Below, piece by piece: positions 17,065 through 27,910 of a DNA stretch of 64,000 nt. This DNA comes from Vibrio tasmaniensis. GTDB lineage: Bacteria; Pseudomonadota; Gammaproteobacteria; Enterobacterales; Vibrionaceae. Positions within the stretch are counted from its first letter, which is position 1. Each line of letters starts with the position of its first letter. Under the pieces are notes generated by a model. The model worked only from the letters and a program-made list of their open reading frames with translations. It was not told where the DNA came from and ran no database searches. The DNA lies in assembly GCF_024347635.1 (NCBI RefSeq), contig NZ_AP025510.1, forward strand, positions 558,001 to 622,000. The letters are read 5' to 3'. A program made the position numbers and the translations under genes.

Positions 17065-18195
17065 ATGGAAGGATTGATGACCTTATGGTCTGAAACAGGG
17101 ATTGCTAACTTTGAGTTCGGCCAGATCTGTATGATGCTGGTTGGTTGCTCGCTGTTGTTTTTGGCAATTCGCAAAGGGTTTGAACCTTTACTGCTGTTAC
17201 CTATTGGTTTTGGTGCTGTATTAGCCAATATTCCCAATGCTGGGTTCACTGATCCCGGTGGTTTGCTTTACTACGTTTACTACATTGGTATTGAAACAGG
17301 TATTTTCCCACTGCTGATCTTTATGGGTGTTGGTGCGATGACGGACTTTGGTGCGTTGATTGCGAACCCTAAAACTTTGTGGCTGGGGGCTGCGGCTCAG
17401 TTTGGTATTTTCGCAACGCTATTTGGTGCGATCTTGCTGAACTATGTACCAGGAATGGAGTTCTCAATGGCAGATGCTTCGTCAATTGCGATCATTGGTG
17501 GTGCTGATGGCCCAACCGCGATCTTCTTGGCGAGTAAGTTATCTCCTGACTTATTAGGTGCGATTGCGGTAGCGGCGTATAGCTACATGGCTTTAGTTCC
17601 TATTATTCAGCCACCAATCATGAAAGCGTTAACGTCTCCTGAAGAGCGCCAAATTAAGATGGCTCAACTTCGTCATGTAAGCAAAGCTGAGAAGATCCTT
17701 TTCCCGCTAGCTGTACTGCTGATGACGATTTTGTTCCTACCTTCAGCAACCCCTCTAGTAGGTATGTTCTGTTTGGGTAACTTAATGCGTGAAGCGGGTG
17801 TGGTTGATCGTCTATCAAAAACAGCCCAAAACGAACTGATTAACGTTGTGACTATTTTCCTTGGTCTAGGTGTTGGCTCTAAGCTTCAAGCAGATACTTT
17901 CTTGAATTTAGAGACGCTAGGTATTTTAGGTTTAGGTGCGGTGGCGTTTAGTATTGGTACGGCTGGTGGTGTATTGATGGCGAAGCTGCTGAACCGCTTC
18001 TCGAAAGAAGACATTAACCCACTGATTGGCGCCGCTGGTGTATCAGCGGTTCCGATGGCGGCTCGTGTTGTGAATAAGGTTGGACTTGAGGCAAACCCTC
18101 AGAATTTCCTGTTGATGCATGCGATGGGTCCGAACGTAGCGGGTGTACTTGGTAGTGCCGTTGCTGCGGGTATCCTATTAGCTCTCGTAGGTTAA
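17065..18195 (+). CDS. oadB: Oxaloacetate decarboxylase beta subunit (sodium channel)
   Basis: Integral membrane subunit, 376 aa. It decarboxylates carboxybiotin and drives Na+ export. Landmarks are [14 protein letters not shown], the highly conserved [20 protein letters not shown], whose aspartate is essential in the Klebsiella pump, and the [13 protein letters not shown] and [15 protein letters not shown] stretches near the C-terminus. It follows oadA by nine bases with GGGAG just upstream and is followed by a terminator. Confidence 0.97.
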   Translation: MEGLMTLWSETGIANFEFGQICMMLVGCSLLFLAIRKGFEPLLLLPIGFGAVLANIPNAGFTDPGGLLYYVYYIGIETGIFPLLIFMGVGAMTDFGALIANPKTLWLGAAAQFGIFATLFGAILLNYVPGMEFSMADASSIAIIGGADGPTAIFLASKLSPDLLGAIAVAAYSYMALVPIIQPPIMKALTSPEERQIKMAQLRHVSKAEKILFPLAVLLMTILFLPSATPLVGMFCLGNLMREAGVVDRLSKTAQNELINVVTIFLGLGVGSKLQADTFLNLETLGILGLGAVAFSIGTAGGVLMAKLLNRFSKEDINPLIGAAGVSAVPMAARVVNKVGLEANPQNFLLMHAMGPNVAGVLGSAVAAGILLALVG

Positions 18196-18286
18196 TGAGT
18201 TACTTGGCTATGCTGCTCGTTACGTTAATTGGTCGTCAATTTACGCATGAGCGGTTAACTTCGCCTTATTAAATGGTTTATAGTCA

Positions 18287-18315
18287 AAGGGATGCTTTCG
18301 CATCCCTTACTTTTT
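18287..18315 (+). terminator. Terminator of oadGAB
   Basis: AAGGGATGC (18287-18295) pairs with GCATCCCTT (18300-18308) across a TTTC loop, followed by ACTTTTT. Confidence 0.93.
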
Positions 18316-18368
18316 ATTAATTAGGGTGCTTACTCATCAGGGCTTCTATCAATCAAGGAAATGTGGAA

Positions 18369-19322
18369 ATGGAAAATAAACAGATTGCGATTACTCAATT
18401 CGGCGGCGTCGAAAACCTCAGTATTCAAACCAGTGCTATTCCTGAGCCTAAGGCCGGAGAAGTGGTGGTTAAAGTTTCCTTTTCAGGCATTAATCCTATT
18501 GATGTGAAAACCCGTGCTGGCCTTGGTTGGGCGGCAGCACAAAACAAAGACAACCTTCCTTGGGTTCCTGGTTACGATATTTCAGGGCAAATTGTCACGC
18601 TAGGCGAACAGGCAGAGCGCTTTATCGTTGGCGACAATGTGGCTGGCTTTATTGGTTTTCCACTGCAAGGTGGCGGTTATAGCCAGTATGTGTGTGTTCC
18701 AGAAGTCGCATTAAGTATGGTCCCAGACTCGGTTGCGTTAGCAGCGGCTGCAGCTTTACCACTCGCTAGCCAAACCGCAGCACAAGCGCTTAACAAAGCG
18801 GAAGTGAAAGAGGGCGATCGCGTACTCATCTTAGCGGGCGCCGGCGGCGTTGGTCATCTTGCGGTTCAAATCGCAGTGGCTGCAAAAGCTGAGGTTTACA
18901 CGACCTGCAGCGAAGCCAACCTTGATTACCTTGCGACGTTAGGTGCTCATGCCATCAACTATAAATTTGCGCCAGCATCGGAAAGAGTCTCTGATGTTGA
19001 TGTGCTGATTGATTTGGTCGGTGGTGACACCGCTCTTGATGCATTGAAGTGTTTGAAAGATAGTGCGAGAGTGGTAACCGTACCTACGCTGTCTGCTGAA
19101 TTAATTTGCGAGAAAGCGACATTATTGGGTTTCACCGCTTCAGGTATGCTCGTTGAGCCAAATCCAGAGCAAATGGACACTATGCTTTACATGGTTAGCG
19201 TAGGATTGCTCAAAACAGAAATTCAAACTATCTACCCGTTAGATGAAGCTCAGTTGGCGCATCTACAAGTAGAAACCGGACACACCAGAGGCAAGGTATT
19301 ACTTAAAATGCAAGAAGGTTAA
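18369..19322 (+). CDS. NADP-dependent medium-chain oxidoreductase (quinone reductase-like)
   Basis: Zinc-free MDR family enzyme of about 317 aa. The GroES-like N-terminal half (FSGINPIDVKTRAG, WVPGYDISGQIVTLG) is followed by a Rossmann fold with the VLILAGAGGVGHLAVQIA nucleotide motif near residue 160. The ATG at 18369 is at a good distance from AAGGA (18355-18359); the GTG at 18363 is only three bases from it. It lies seven bases before the yqaA start, so the two are probably co-transcribed. The physiological substrate is unknown. Confidence 0.87.
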   Translation: MENKQIAITQFGGVENLSIQTSAIPEPKAGEVVVKVSFSGINPIDVKTRAGLGWAAAQNKDNLPWVPGYDISGQIVTLGEQAERFIVGDNVAGFIGFPLQGGGYSQYVCVPEVALSMVPDSVALAAAAALPLASQTAAQALNKAEVKEGDRVLILAGAGGVGHLAVQIAVAAKAEVYTTCSEANLDYLATLGAHAINYKFAPASERVSDVDVLIDLVGGDTALDALKCLKDSARVVTVPTLSAELICEKATLLGFTASGMLVEPNPEQMDTMLYMVSVGLLKTEIQTIYPLDEAQLAHLQVETGHTRGKVLLKMQEG

Positions 19323-19328
19323 TATGCA

Positions 19329-19790
19329 GTGCTAGAGTTCTTTAATTCTCTTTTTGAAAACATAGCGTTGTGGTTTTCTGACTCGGCGCTGTGGGTGCTC
19401 TTCATTAGTGGCTTCTTGAGTGCCACATTGTTACCAGGGGGCTCAGAAGCAAGCCTTGTGGCAGCATTGAGCTTAGAACAGTTCTCAACATCATCAATCA
19501 TTCTTCTGGCGACACTCGGTAATACTTTAGGCGGGCTGACCAACTATTGGATTGGTTTGTGGCTGCCTAATCGAACTCAATCTGAAAAGCATGGTCATAA
19601 GGCTATGGCTTGGCTGAGCCGCTATGGCTATTGGACACTGCTATTCAGTTGGTTGCCGATCATTGGTGACCCTTTGTGCTTAGCCGCGGGTTGGTTAAGA
19701 ATGAAATTTATTCCTAGCGTTATTTTGATAGCGATTGGCAAAGCCGCTCGCTACAGCTTACTTGCTGCTATCTACTTCGGTTTTTTCTAA
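19329..19790 (+). CDS. yqaA: YqaA family membrane protein (DedA-like/VTT domain)
   Basis: Small inner-membrane protein, 153 aa, with about four hydrophobic segments. ISGFLSATLLPGGSEASLVA and ATLGNTLGGLTNYWIGLWL are typical of the YqaA branch of the VTT/DedA-like family. It starts with GTG at 19329, since an ATG at 19324 hits a stop after three codons. It sits between the oxidoreductase and the M16 lipoprotein (9-bp gap) and is probably in one operon with both. The function of the family is not established. Confidence 0.85.
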   Translation: MLEFFNSLFENIALWFSDSALWVLFISGFLSATLLPGGSEASLVAALSLEQFSTSSIILLATLGNTLGGLTNYWIGLWLPNRTQSEKHGHKAMAWLSRYGYWTLLFSWLPIIGDPLCLAAGWLRMKFIPSVILIAIGKAARYSLLAAIYFGFF

Positions 19791-19799
19791 GGAGAACCT

Positions 19800-22658
19800 A
19801 TGAAAAAGGTTTTACTTGGTACATTTTCTCTTATCGCCATTGCAGGCTGTTCTTACAATGTACCTAGCTCTACACCCTTCTTTTCCTCGTTACCTGAAGG
19901 TGTCACTCTGTTAGAAGAGGTTAAGCCTTCTAAAGATAAAGTGGTGATCCCTTACACCAAATATCAGCTTGAAAACGGCCTGACAGTTATTCTTTCCCCT
20001 GATGATTCTGATCCTCTTGTACATGTGGATGTTACCTATCATGTCGGCTCAGCTCGTGAAGAGATAGGCAAATCGGGCTTTGCTCATTTCTTCGAACACA
20101 TGATGTTCCAAGGCTCTGAGAACGTCGGTGACCAGCAGCACTTTAAGATCATTACCGAGGCGGGTGGCTCGTTAAACGGCACGACTAACCGTGATCGTAC
20201 TAACTACTTTGAAACCGTTCCATCTAACCAACTTGAGAAAATGTTGTGGTTAGAATCAGACCGAATGGGTTTTTTATTGGATGCGGTTTCTCAGAAGAAA
20301 TTCGAAGTTCAAAGAGGCACGGTTAAAAACGAACGTGCTCAAAGTTATGAAAACCGTCCTTATGGCTTGATGTGGGAACGCATGGGTGAAGCGCTTTACC
20401 CTGAAGGTCACCCTTACTCATGGCAACCAATCGGTTATGTGGAAGATCTAGACCGTGTTGATGTGAATGACCTTAAGGCGTTCTTCCTACGTTGGTACGG
20501 CCCAAATAATGCGGTACTGACTATCGGTGGTGATATCGACGTTGATGACACGCTAGAGTGGGTTAATCAGTACTTTGGCCCAATCCCTCAAGGTCCGGAA
20601 GTTAAGGCTGCTGAGAAGCAACCAGCTGTTCTAACAGAAGATAAGTACATCACGTTAGAAGACAACGTTCGTCAGCCGATGGTGCTTGTTGGTTGGCCAA
20701 CAACCTACCGCGGTGAAGATACGCAAGCTTCACTGAATGCGCTGTCTAACGTGTTAGGTTCAGGGACCAACAGTTATCTGTACCAAAACCTCGTAAAAAC
20801 GCAAAAAGCGGTGAGTGCTGGCTCTTTCCACGATTGTGCTGAACTCGCTTGTACTATGTATGTCTATGCTATGGGTGACTCCGGTGAAAAAGGCGATTTG
20901 ACGGTTCTTAATAAAGAACTGATGGATACCTTAGAACAATTCTCGAAAGAGGGCGTTGAACAAGAACGTTTAGACCAGATTACCGGCATGGCTGAAGCGA
21001 ACGCGGTTTTTGCTCTGCAAAGTGTTAAAGGTAAGGTTTCACAACTTGCGTCTAACCAAACTTTTTATGGTCAGCCTGATCGCATTGAATCACAACTCGA
21101 TCAAATCCGAGCGGTTACCCCTGAAAGCGTAAGCAAGGCGTACCAAGATTTTATCGAAGGTGAGCACAAGGTGACCTTGAGTGTGGTTCCTAAGAAAAAA
21201 CTCGATTTAGCGGTTCGTGAGGCGACCTTTACCACGCCGTCACGTACTCTGCCTAAATACAGCAAGGTAACGGAAGACCAGCTTGATATCAGAAAAGCAC
21301 CGAACACTTTTGATCGCAGTGTGATGCCTGAAGTGGACTTTGGTGTTGAAGCGACTATGCCTGAGCTGTATCGCATGCATTTTGCAAATGGTACTGACTT
21401 GATTGGTACTGTGACCAGCGAAACGCCGACAGTGCAGCTACAAATTCAACTCCCTGCGGGTGAGCGCTATGTTGGTAAAGGTCAAGAGGGTTTGGCGAAT
21501 CTAACTGCATCGATGATGGAAGAAGGTTCGACTAAACGAACGGTGGAAGAGTTACAGGCGACCTTAGATAAGCTTGGCAGTAGCGTAAGCATTAGTGCCG
21601 GCAGCTATACCACAGATATTTCAGTCTCGACGTTAGAGAAAAATCTGCCTCAAACCTTAGCGATCGTGCAAGAAGTTCTATTCGAGCCTAAGTTTGATGT
21701 TCAAGATTTCGAACGCGTTAAGAGTCAGATGTTAGAAGGCGTAGTGTATCAACACCAACAGCCAAGCTGGATGGCTTCTCAAGCAACCCGAGAAGTGTTG
21801 TTCGGTAGCACTGTTTTTGGTCGAGCGAGTGATGGCACCAAGGACTCTCTAGAGTCGTTAACTCTAGACGATGTAAAACTGTTTTACAGTCAGCACTATA
21901 CTCCTGAGGGAGCTAATATTGTTATTGTAGGGGATATCTCGAAGGAGGGGGTTGGAAAGCAGCTTAAGTTCTTTGAAAAATGGCAAGGTGACGCTGCACC
22001 ACTCACTCGTCCACAGATCATCAAGGAGCTTTCGGGCCAGAACTTGTACTTAGTGGATAAGCCGGGAGCACCGCAAAGTATTGTACGCCTAGTTCGTAAA
22101 GGCCTGCCGTTTGATGCGACCGGTGAGTTGTATTTAAGCCAGCTAGCTAACTTTAATTTAGCTGGTAACTTCAATAGCCGTATCAACCAGAACCTGCGTG
22201 AAGACAAAGCCTACACTTACGGTGCAAGCGGTTACTTTGCGAGTACGCGTGAAACTGGTGCGGTAGTGTTTAGTGCTCAAGTTAGAGCCAATGCGACGGT
22301 TCCATCGATTCAAGAGTTTATCGCTGAGCTAAACGAATTTAGTCAGAGTGGATTAACTGACGAAGAGATGAAATTTATGCGCCTTGCGGTCGGTCAACAA
22401 GATGCGCTTAAATACGAAACACCCAGTCAAAAGGCCGGTTTGTTGAGTAATATTGTTGCATTGAGCCTTGATGAAGACTACCTACAGCAGCGCAACCAGA
22501 TAGTAGAAACGGTTTCAAAAGAAACTTTAAATGAGCTATCGAAGAAATGGTTTAACCCGAATGATTATCAAATAATTGTTGTTGGTGACGCGACTTCGTT
22601 GCGTCCTCAATTAGAAAAGTTAGATATTCCAATAGAAGAGCTTGAAATCATTCGTTAG
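19800..22658 (+). CDS. M16 (insulinase/pitrilysin) zinc metalloprotease lipoprotein
   Basis: 952 aa. The lipoprotein signal MKKVLLGTFSLIAIAGC has Cys17 as the lipidation site. The first M16 domain carries the inverted zinc motif HFFEH near residue 97 plus the downstream glutamate in VKNERAQSYENRPYG. The second half repeats the fold (residues about 520-940) without a zinc motif, and RQPMVLVGWPTTYRG lies in the linker region. It is probably anchored in the outer membrane facing the periplasm. The tight spacing after yqaA and the AAGGAG upstream suggest operonic expression. The substrate is unknown. Confidence 0.93.
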   Translation: MKKVLLGTFSLIAIAGCSYNVPSSTPFFSSLPEGVTLLEEVKPSKDKVVIPYTKYQLENGLTVILSPDDSDPLVHVDVTYHVGSAREEIGKSGFAHFFEHMMFQGSENVGDQQHFKIITEAGGSLNGTTNRDRTNYFETVPSNQLEKMLWLESDRMGFLLDAVSQKKFEVQRGTVKNERAQSYENRPYGLMWERMGEALYPEGHPYSWQPIGYVEDLDRVDVNDLKAFFLRWYGPNNAVLTIGGDIDVDDTLEWVNQYFGPIPQGPEVKAAEKQPAVLTEDKYITLEDNVRQPMVLVGWPTTYRGEDTQASLNALSNVLGSGTNSYLYQNLVKTQKAVSAGSFHDCAELACTMYVYAMGDSGEKGDLTVLNKELMDTLEQFSKEGVEQERLDQITGMAEANAVFALQSVKGKVSQLASNQTFYGQPDRIESQLDQIRAVTPESVSKAYQDFIEGEHKVTLSVVPKKKLDLAVREATFTTPSRTLPKYSKVTEDQLDIRKAPNTFDRSVMPEVDFGVEATMPELYRMHFANGTDLIGTVTSETPTVQLQIQLPAGERYVGKGQEGLANLTASMMEEGSTKRTVEELQATLDKLGSSVSISAGSYTTDISVSTLEKNLPQTLAIVQEVLFEPKFDVQDFERVKSQMLEGVVYQHQQPSWMASQATREVLFGSTVFGRASDGTKDSLESLTLDDVKLFYSQHYTPEGANIVIVGDISKEGVGKQLKFFEKWQGDAAPLTRPQIIKELSGQNLYLVDKPGAPQSIVRLVRKGLPFDATGELYLSQLANFNLAGNFNSRINQNLREDKAYTYGASGYFASTRETGAVVFSAQVRANATVPSIQEFIAELNEFSQSGLTDEEMKFMRLAVGQQDALKYETPSQKAGLLSNIVALSLDEDYLQQRNQIVETVSKETLNELSKKWFNPNDYQIIVVGDATSLRPQLEKLDIPIEELEIIR

Positions 22659-22745
22659 AGTACACATTAAAAGGGGAGGGAAGAGATTCTACTTTTCTCC
22701 TCCAACCTAATTTATGATAGTTCTAATAAGAACAATATAAGATAA

Positions 22746-24326
22746 GTGAACAGAATTTTGACTGATTTTGCTGCGCGACTAAAGCAAGTTGCAACCAACC
22801 CTAAGACCTTCTCTCAATTTGGTCGTGGTGTTGAAAGGGAAACATTGCGCTACACGGAAGATGGGCATCTTGCTACTGGGCCGCACCCTAAGGCTTTAGG
22901 ATCTGCGTTGATGAACGAATGGGTAACGACCGATTTCTCTGAGTCGCTACTGGAGTTTATCACGCCTGTTTCTAACGACGTTCCGACGCTTTTGAATCAG
23001 TTGTCTGATATTCATCACTTCACGCAAACCAAGTTAGACGGAGAAAAGCTGTGGCCACTCTCTATGCCTTGTTATGTGGGGAGTGAAGATTACATTCAGT
23101 TAGCGCAATACGGTACTTCTAACAACGGTAAAATGAAGACGCTATATCGCGAAGGCCTAAAGCGTCGCTACGGCAGTCTGATGCAGATTATTTCGGGTGT
23201 TCACTTCAATTTCTCTTTCCCAGAAAGCTTTTGGGACAGTCTGTTTGGAGAGCAAACAGAAGAAGCGCGTTGTGAAGCTAAGTCTGATGCTTACTTTGGT
23301 TTGATTCGCAACTACTACCGCTTTGGTTGGTTAATCCCATACTTCTTCGGTGCTTCACCTGCGCTATGTTCCTCTTTCATCAAAGGAAGAGAGACAAGTC
23401 TGCCTTTTGAAAAGATTGGCGAGACGTTGTATCTGCCAAAAGCAACGGCACTTCGCCTGAGTGATCTTGGCTACACCAACAGTGCGCAAAGTGTATTAAA
23501 GATTGGCTTCAACAGCCTAGACCAGTACCTTGAAGGTTTGAATCAAGCGATTCGCACACCATCAGAAGAATTCGCTGAGATTGGCACTAAGGTTGATGGT
23601 GAATACCGTCAATTGAATAGTAACGTTCTTCAAATTGAGAACGAGCTTTATGCTCCGATCCGTCCTAAGCGAGTGGCGAAAAGTGGCGAGAAACCATCTG
23701 AAGCACTGGCTCGTGCTGGTGTTGAGTACATCGAGGTTCGCTCTTTAGACGTAAATCCATTCAGTTCAATTGGTATCAATGAGCAGCAAGTTCGCTTCTT
23801 AGATTTATTCCTAACGTGGAGCGTGCTATCAGATTCTGCTGAGATGGATAACTGCGAGCTTGAATGCTGGCGCGATAACTGGAATAAGGTGATCTTAGAA
23901 GGTCGTCAGGTTGGTTTAGAGCTCAAGATTGGTTGTGATGGCGAAAGACTGTCCCTGCAAGACTGGGCGAAAAATGTATTCAAAGATCTTCGAGTTATCG
24001 CTGAGTTGATGGATGCTGAGCAAGGTGGTCGTGCATACCAAGAAACGTGCGATACGCTTGAAGCCTGGATTGATAACCCAGAGTTGACCATTTCTGGCCA
24101 GTTATTAGAAGAGACCAAGAAATTGGGTGGTTTGGGTAAAGTGGGTTGTGCGTTAGGAAAAACGTACGCTCAGCAACACAAGGCACACCAATATAAAGTG
24201 TATTCTGCTGAGTTAATGGAAGCGGAAGTTCAACGCTCTGTCATTGCTCAACAGCAAAGTGAAGAAGCGAGCACTCAAGATTTTGATAGCTTCTTAACGG
24301 ACTATTTTTCATATTTAAAAGCATAG
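22746..24326 (+). CDS. gshA: Glutamate--cysteine ligase
   Basis: First step of glutathione synthesis, about 526 aa, proteobacterial GshA type. Landmarks are [46 protein letters not shown] and [14 protein letters not shown]. The start is uncertain. GTG at 22746 lacks a good ribosome site, and TTG at 22758, four codons later, is also possible (E. coli gshA starts with TTG). A stem with GGAGG/CCTCC (about 22672-22710) lies in the gap after the protease gene but lacks a T-run. Confidence 0.97.
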   Translation: MNRILTDFAARLKQVATNPKTFSQFGRGVERETLRYTEDGHLATGPHPKALGSALMNEWVTTDFSESLLEFITPVSNDVPTLLNQLSDIHHFTQTKLDGEKLWPLSMPCYVGSEDYIQLAQYGTSNNGKMKTLYREGLKRRYGSLMQIISGVHFNFSFPESFWDSLFGEQTEEARCEAKSDAYFGLIRNYYRFGWLIPYFFGASPALCSSFIKGRETSLPFEKIGETLYLPKATALRLSDLGYTNSAQSVLKIGFNSLDQYLEGLNQAIRTPSEEFAEIGTKVDGEYRQLNSNVLQIENELYAPIRPKRVAKSGEKPSEALARAGVEYIEVRSLDVNPFSSIGINEQQVRFLDLFLTWSVLSDSAEMDNCELECWRDNWNKVILEGRQVGLELKIGCDGERLSLQDWAKNVFKDLRVIAELMDAEQGGRAYQETCDTLEAWIDNPELTISGQLLEETKKLGGLGKVGCALGKTYAQQHKAHQYKVYSAELMEAEVQRSVIAQQQSEEASTQDFDSFLTDYFSYLKA

Positions 24327-24336
24327 CGAGACTTTG

Positions 24337-24987
24337 GTGGAAAGGAAGCAAGCCTTATTAGGTCAGTCTACTCATGTGAGTGGGAAATGGTTACCTGTCG
24401 TGACTGTTGGTATTGTCTCTAGCCTATTGGTTGGATGTGCGACGCCTCCACCTAAGCAGCAAAATAATATATGCAGCATCTTCAGAGAGCACCCTTCTTG
24501 GTATGAAGATGCGCTCGATATGCAAGATGAGTGGGGCACACCGATTAACGTCGCGATGGCTTTTGTTAAACAAGAGAGTAGCTTTCGTCATGATGCGCGT
24601 CCACCCAAAGATTACATTCTTGGCTTTATCCCGTGGGGAAGAGTCAGTAGTGCTTATGGTTATGCACAAGCTCAAGACCCTGCTTGGGAAGACTTCCAAA
24701 AAGCGACCAATAATGGTGGTTCGAGAACCAACTTTGATGATGCATTGATGTTCATTGGTTGGTACACCAGCGAGACGCGCCGTCAGTTAGGGATCTCATT
24801 ATGGGACCCGTATAACCAATACCTGGCTTATCATGAAGGTCGTGGTGGCTATAAGCGCAAATCATACAACAGCAAACCATCGTTGATTAAGGTGGCTCGC
24901 AGAGTCGAACAGCAAGCAAAAGATTATGGATGGCAACTTAAACAGTGCCGAAAAGAACTAGAAGACAATCGAAGTTGGTTTTTTTAA
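24337..24987 (+). CDS. Lipoprotein with lytic-transglycosylase (SLT)-like domain
   Basis: About 216 aa. The hydrophobic LPVVTVGIVSSLLVGC is a lipobox, and mature protein starts at that cysteine. The globular part resembles the SLT lysozyme-like fold, with VAMAFVKQESSFRHDARPP (catalytic glutamate in QESSF, compare ES in MltC/Slt), GYAQA and a late YLAYHEGRGGYKR. The start is GTG at 24337; TTG at 24334 is the other option. It sits just after gshA and before luxS, as in other Vibrio. Peptidoglycan cleavage is inferred from the fold only. Confidence 0.8.
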   Translation: MERKQALLGQSTHVSGKWLPVVTVGIVSSLLVGCATPPPKQQNNICSIFREHPSWYEDALDMQDEWGTPINVAMAFVKQESSFRHDARPPKDYILGFIPWGRVSSAYGYAQAQDPAWEDFQKATNNGGSRTNFDDALMFIGWYTSETRRQLGISLWDPYNQYLAYHEGRGGYKRKSYNSKPSLIKVARRVEQQAKDYGWQLKQCRKELEDNRSWFF

Positions 24988-25011
24988 AGCCAATCGTCAT
25001 GGAGAATAGCA

Positions 25012-25530
25012 ATGCCTTTATTAGATAGTTTTACTGTTGATCACACGCGCATGAACGCACCTGCAGTTCGTGTTGCTAAAACAATGCAAACCCCAAAAGG
25101 GGATACCATTACGGTATTTGACCTGCGTTTTACTGCGCCAAACAAAGATATCCTATCTGAGAGAGGTATTCATACTCTCGAGCACCTATACGCTGGGTTC
25201 ATGCGTGCTCACCTCAATGGCTCTGCGGTTGAGATCATTGATATTTCGCCTATGGGTTGTCGTACTGGTTTCTATATGAGCTTGATTGGTACGCCTTCAG
25301 AGCAGCAAGTGGCTGAAGCTTGGTTAGCGGCTATGCAAGACGTACTGAAAGTTGAGAACCAGAATAAGATCCCTGAGTTGAACGAATATCAATGTGGTAC
25401 CGCAGCAATGCACTCTTTGGATGAAGCGAAAGAGATTGCGAATGCAATCATCGCTGCCGGTGTTTCAGTAAACAAAAATGATGAACTGGCATTGCCAGAG
25501 TCGATGCTTCAAGAGCTTAAAATCGACTAA
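25012..25530 (+). CDS. luxS: S-ribosylhomocysteine lyase (AI-2 synthase)
   Basis: Cleaves S-ribosylhomocysteine to homocysteine and DPD, the precursor of autoinducer AI-2. It is 172 aa. The metal site is HTLEH near residues 54-58 plus the cysteine in [11 protein letters not shown]; the [19 protein letters not shown] block is intact. GGAGA precedes the ATG. The LuxR/HapR-type regulator near 49 kb is the expected end point of AI-2 signalling in this genus. Confidence 0.99.
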   Translation: MPLLDSFTVDHTRMNAPAVRVAKTMQTPKGDTITVFDLRFTAPNKDILSERGIHTLEHLYAGFMRAHLNGSAVEIIDISPMGCRTGFYMSLIGTPSEQQVAEAWLAAMQDVLKVENQNKIPELNEYQCGTAAMHSLDEAKEIANAIIAAGVSVNKNDELALPESMLQELKID

Positions 25531-25602
25531 TCACTTTTCTTCACTTTAAATGCGCTGCACTCTAGATACATTTCAATCCAGAGACAGAGCAAGTTAGATA
25601 CT

Positions 25603-25635
25603 AAAAGGCCCGGTTCAATGAACCGGGCCTTTTTC
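25603..25635. terminator. Terminator after luxS (also usable by the convergent yfjD)
   Basis: AAAAGGCCCGGTT and AACCGGGCCTTTTT form a strong GC-rich stem with a short loop, flanked by A and T runs on both sides. Confidence 0.95.
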
Positions 25636-25707
25636 GTCAACGTTAGGGCTAGGCAATTGTCGCATGTGAGCTTGCGATTACTTGCTTAGCTATTCCAACA
25701 AGCCACT

Positions 25708-26979
25708 TTATCCGTTTACGATCTGCGGGAATACACGCACAAGCTTGATACGGTTCTCTTCGAGTTCAACAATTTCCATTGGATGGCTCGCAACCTGAAC
25801 ACTCAGGTGACTCTCTGGAATATCTTCAAGATGTTCCAGTATCAAACCATTAAGTGTTCTTGGTCCATCGGTAGGTAGTGCCCATTGCAAGCCTTTATTA
25901 ATGTCTCGGATGTTAGCGCTGCCTTCAATCAAGAAGCTGCCATCGCTTTGCGGTGTGATCTCTTCAGATAAACTTGGTGTGATTGAAGTCGTAAATTCGC
26001 CCACGATCTCTTCAAGAATATCTTCGAGCGTAACCAAACCGTTAATATCGCCATACTCATCAACAATCAAACCGATACGCTGTTTGTTGCGTTGGAATTT
26101 AAGCAGTTGGGTGTTAAGCGGTGTCGCTTCCGGAATAAAGTAGATCTCATCCGCTGCACGCAGCAATGTCTCTTTATTGAATTCATTCTTTTCGAGCATC
26201 AAGCGGTAAGCCTCACGTAGCCTCAGCATACCTACCACCTCATCTATCTGATCACGGTACAGCACGATACGACCATGAGGTGAGTGAGTGAGCTGACGAA
26301 CGATCGATTTCCAATCATCATTGATGTCGATGCCAGTGATTTCATTCCTAGGCACCATTATGTCATTCACGGTGACGTGTTCTAAATCGAGAATAGACAC
26401 CAACATATCTTGGTGACGCTGTGGTATCAGGCTACCCGCTTCATTTACTACCGTTCTGAGTTCTTCTGAACTGAGATGATCGGTTGCATCATGGTTGGCT
26501 TTAACACCTAAGATACGAATGAAGCCGTTGGTAATAAAGTTGACCAAGATAACCAAAGGAGATAGCACCTTCATCAGTATTATCAATAGAATACTGCTGG
26601 CGTAAGAAACTCGTTCCGGAAACAGAGACGCGATGGTTTTTGGTGTAACCTCAGCAAACACGAGGATCACTAGGGTCAAGGCTCCGGTTGCGATAGCCAC
26701 ACCGATATCCCCGTAGATGCGCATACCAAGAATAGTCGCGATCGCGGATGCAAGAATATTGACGAGATTGTTGCCGATGAGAATAAGGCCAATCAATCTG
26801 TCAGGGCGACTTAGAAGTTTTTCTACGCGTTTGGCACCTTTATGACCCGTATTGGCCAAGTGCTTTAAACGGTAGCGGTTCAAGGACATCATGCCCGTTT
26901 CGGAACCAGAGAAATAACCAGAAATTACAATGAGACACGCGAGTAGCGCAAATAAGATACCCGTTGATATGTCGTCCAA
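25708..26979 (-). CDS. yfjD: HlyC/CorC (CNNM) family membrane protein
   Basis: About 423 aa. The N-terminal DUF21/CNNM membrane domain (VISGYFSGSETGMMSLNRYRL, RLIGLILIGNNLVNILASAIA) is followed by two CBS motifs (about 200-320, DIMVPRNEITGID) and a C-terminal CorC-type transporter-associated domain (GSFLIEGSANIRDINKGL). TTG at 26979 gives the start DDISTG, which aligns with E. coli YfjD (MEHIST), and AAGGAA lies upstream. The family is implicated in Mg2+/Co2+ export. The neighbours ypjD and ffh are the same as in E. coli. Confidence 0.92.
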   Translation of the reverse strand: MDDISTGILFALLACLIVISGYFSGSETGMMSLNRYRLKHLANTGHKGAKRVEKLLSRPDRLIGLILIGNNLVNILASAIATILGMRIYGDIGVAIATGALTLVILVFAEVTPKTIASLFPERVSYASSILLIILMKVLSPLVILVNFITNGFIRILGVKANHDATDHLSSEELRTVVNEAGSLIPQRHQDMLVSILDLEHVTVNDIMVPRNEITGIDINDDWKSIVRQLTHSPHGRIVLYRDQIDEVVGMLRLREAYRLMLEKNEFNKETLLRAADEIYFIPEATPLNTQLLKFQRNKQRIGLIVDEYGDINGLVTLEDILEEIVGEFTTSITPSLSEEITPQSDGSFLIEGSANIRDINKGLQWALPTDGPRTLNGLILEHLEDIPESHLSVQVASHPMEIVELEENRIKLVRVFPQIVNG

Positions 26980-27106
26980 AACTATTCTTTTCCTTTTTGT
27001 GTATCTTGATTGATTTATGACCGAACATGGCCGATATGTCAATTGAATGTATCGTACTCAATATTTTAAAGGCAAGGTGTGTGAGACCTTGCCTTCATCA
27101 TACAGA

Positions 27107-27910
27107 CTAATTCAGGATTATTTCCTGAACGAAGCGGCTACCGAAGTAAGCTAATGTGAGCATGGTGGCACCCGCAAGGGCAAACCATGTGACTTTTTGC
27201 CCACGCCAGCCTTTCTGATAGTGACCCCAAAGAAGGATGGAATAGATAACCCAAGCTATAAAAGACAATACCGCTTTATGTGCTTTACCTTGAGCAAACA
27301 TATCTTGTACGAAGATAAGTCCAGTTAATAAAGTACCGGTTAACAAACCATTACCGATTAAAATGATCTTGAAAAGCTGTCTTTCCACCATCATTAAAGG
27401 AGGTAGGTTAGGGTTTATCACTAACGCTTTTTTCTTTTTAAGTTTGTGATCGAGCCACGCGAGTTGCAGAGCGTATAGCGCACCGATGGTTAGCGTCGCG
27501 TATGAGAACAAAGCCAAAGAGATGTGCAGTAGTAGCTTTGGGTCATTCTCTAAATGTTTGATGAAGGTGCTAGGAAGAAAAGTAGCAGCCATTAGATTTA
27601 GTGCCGCGAAGCTATAGACAACAGGCAAAATGAACCACAAACGGGTTTTGAGCATAGCACCGCTCATGACCACAGATATGATTAAACTGATTAATGAAGC
27701 AACGTTTAAGATACTGAGGTTTTGACCACTGGCATTAAATATTAAATCGCCCAGCAACCAAGCATGGAAAACTAAAGCAAGTAATGCGCTGATAAACACC
27801 GTTTTGACACGGATTCCTGTTTGGTGCACGAGACCTGGAATGATCGTGGAAATCGCCATTGTATAAAGAAAGGCTGCTGCGATCGCAATAAGACTGTCCA
27901 TGGTGTCCAT
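27107..27910 (-). CDS. ypjD: YpjD/CcsA-like inner-membrane protein
   Basis: 267 aa with about eight hydrophobic segments, related to cytochrome c assembly (CcmC/CcsA-like) proteins. LLLHISLALFSYATLTIGALYALQL carries a conserved histidine. It is divergent from ffh, the arrangement found in E. coli and other gammaproteobacteria. Its function there is not settled. The ATG at 27910 is used; an ATG at 27901 is three codons in. Confidence 0.9.
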   Translation of the reverse strand: MDTMDSLIAIAAAFLYTMAISTIIPGLVHQTGIRVKTVFISALLALVFHAWLLGDLIFNASGQNLSILNVASLISLIISVVMSGAMLKTRLWFILPVVYSFAALNLMAATFLPSTFIKHLENDPKLLLHISLALFSYATLTIGALYALQLAWLDHKLKKKKALVINPNLPPLMMVERQLFKIILIGNGLLTGTLLTGLIFVQDMFAQGKAHKAVLSFIAWVIYSILLWGHYQKGWRGQKVTWFALAGATMLTLAYFGSRFVQEIILN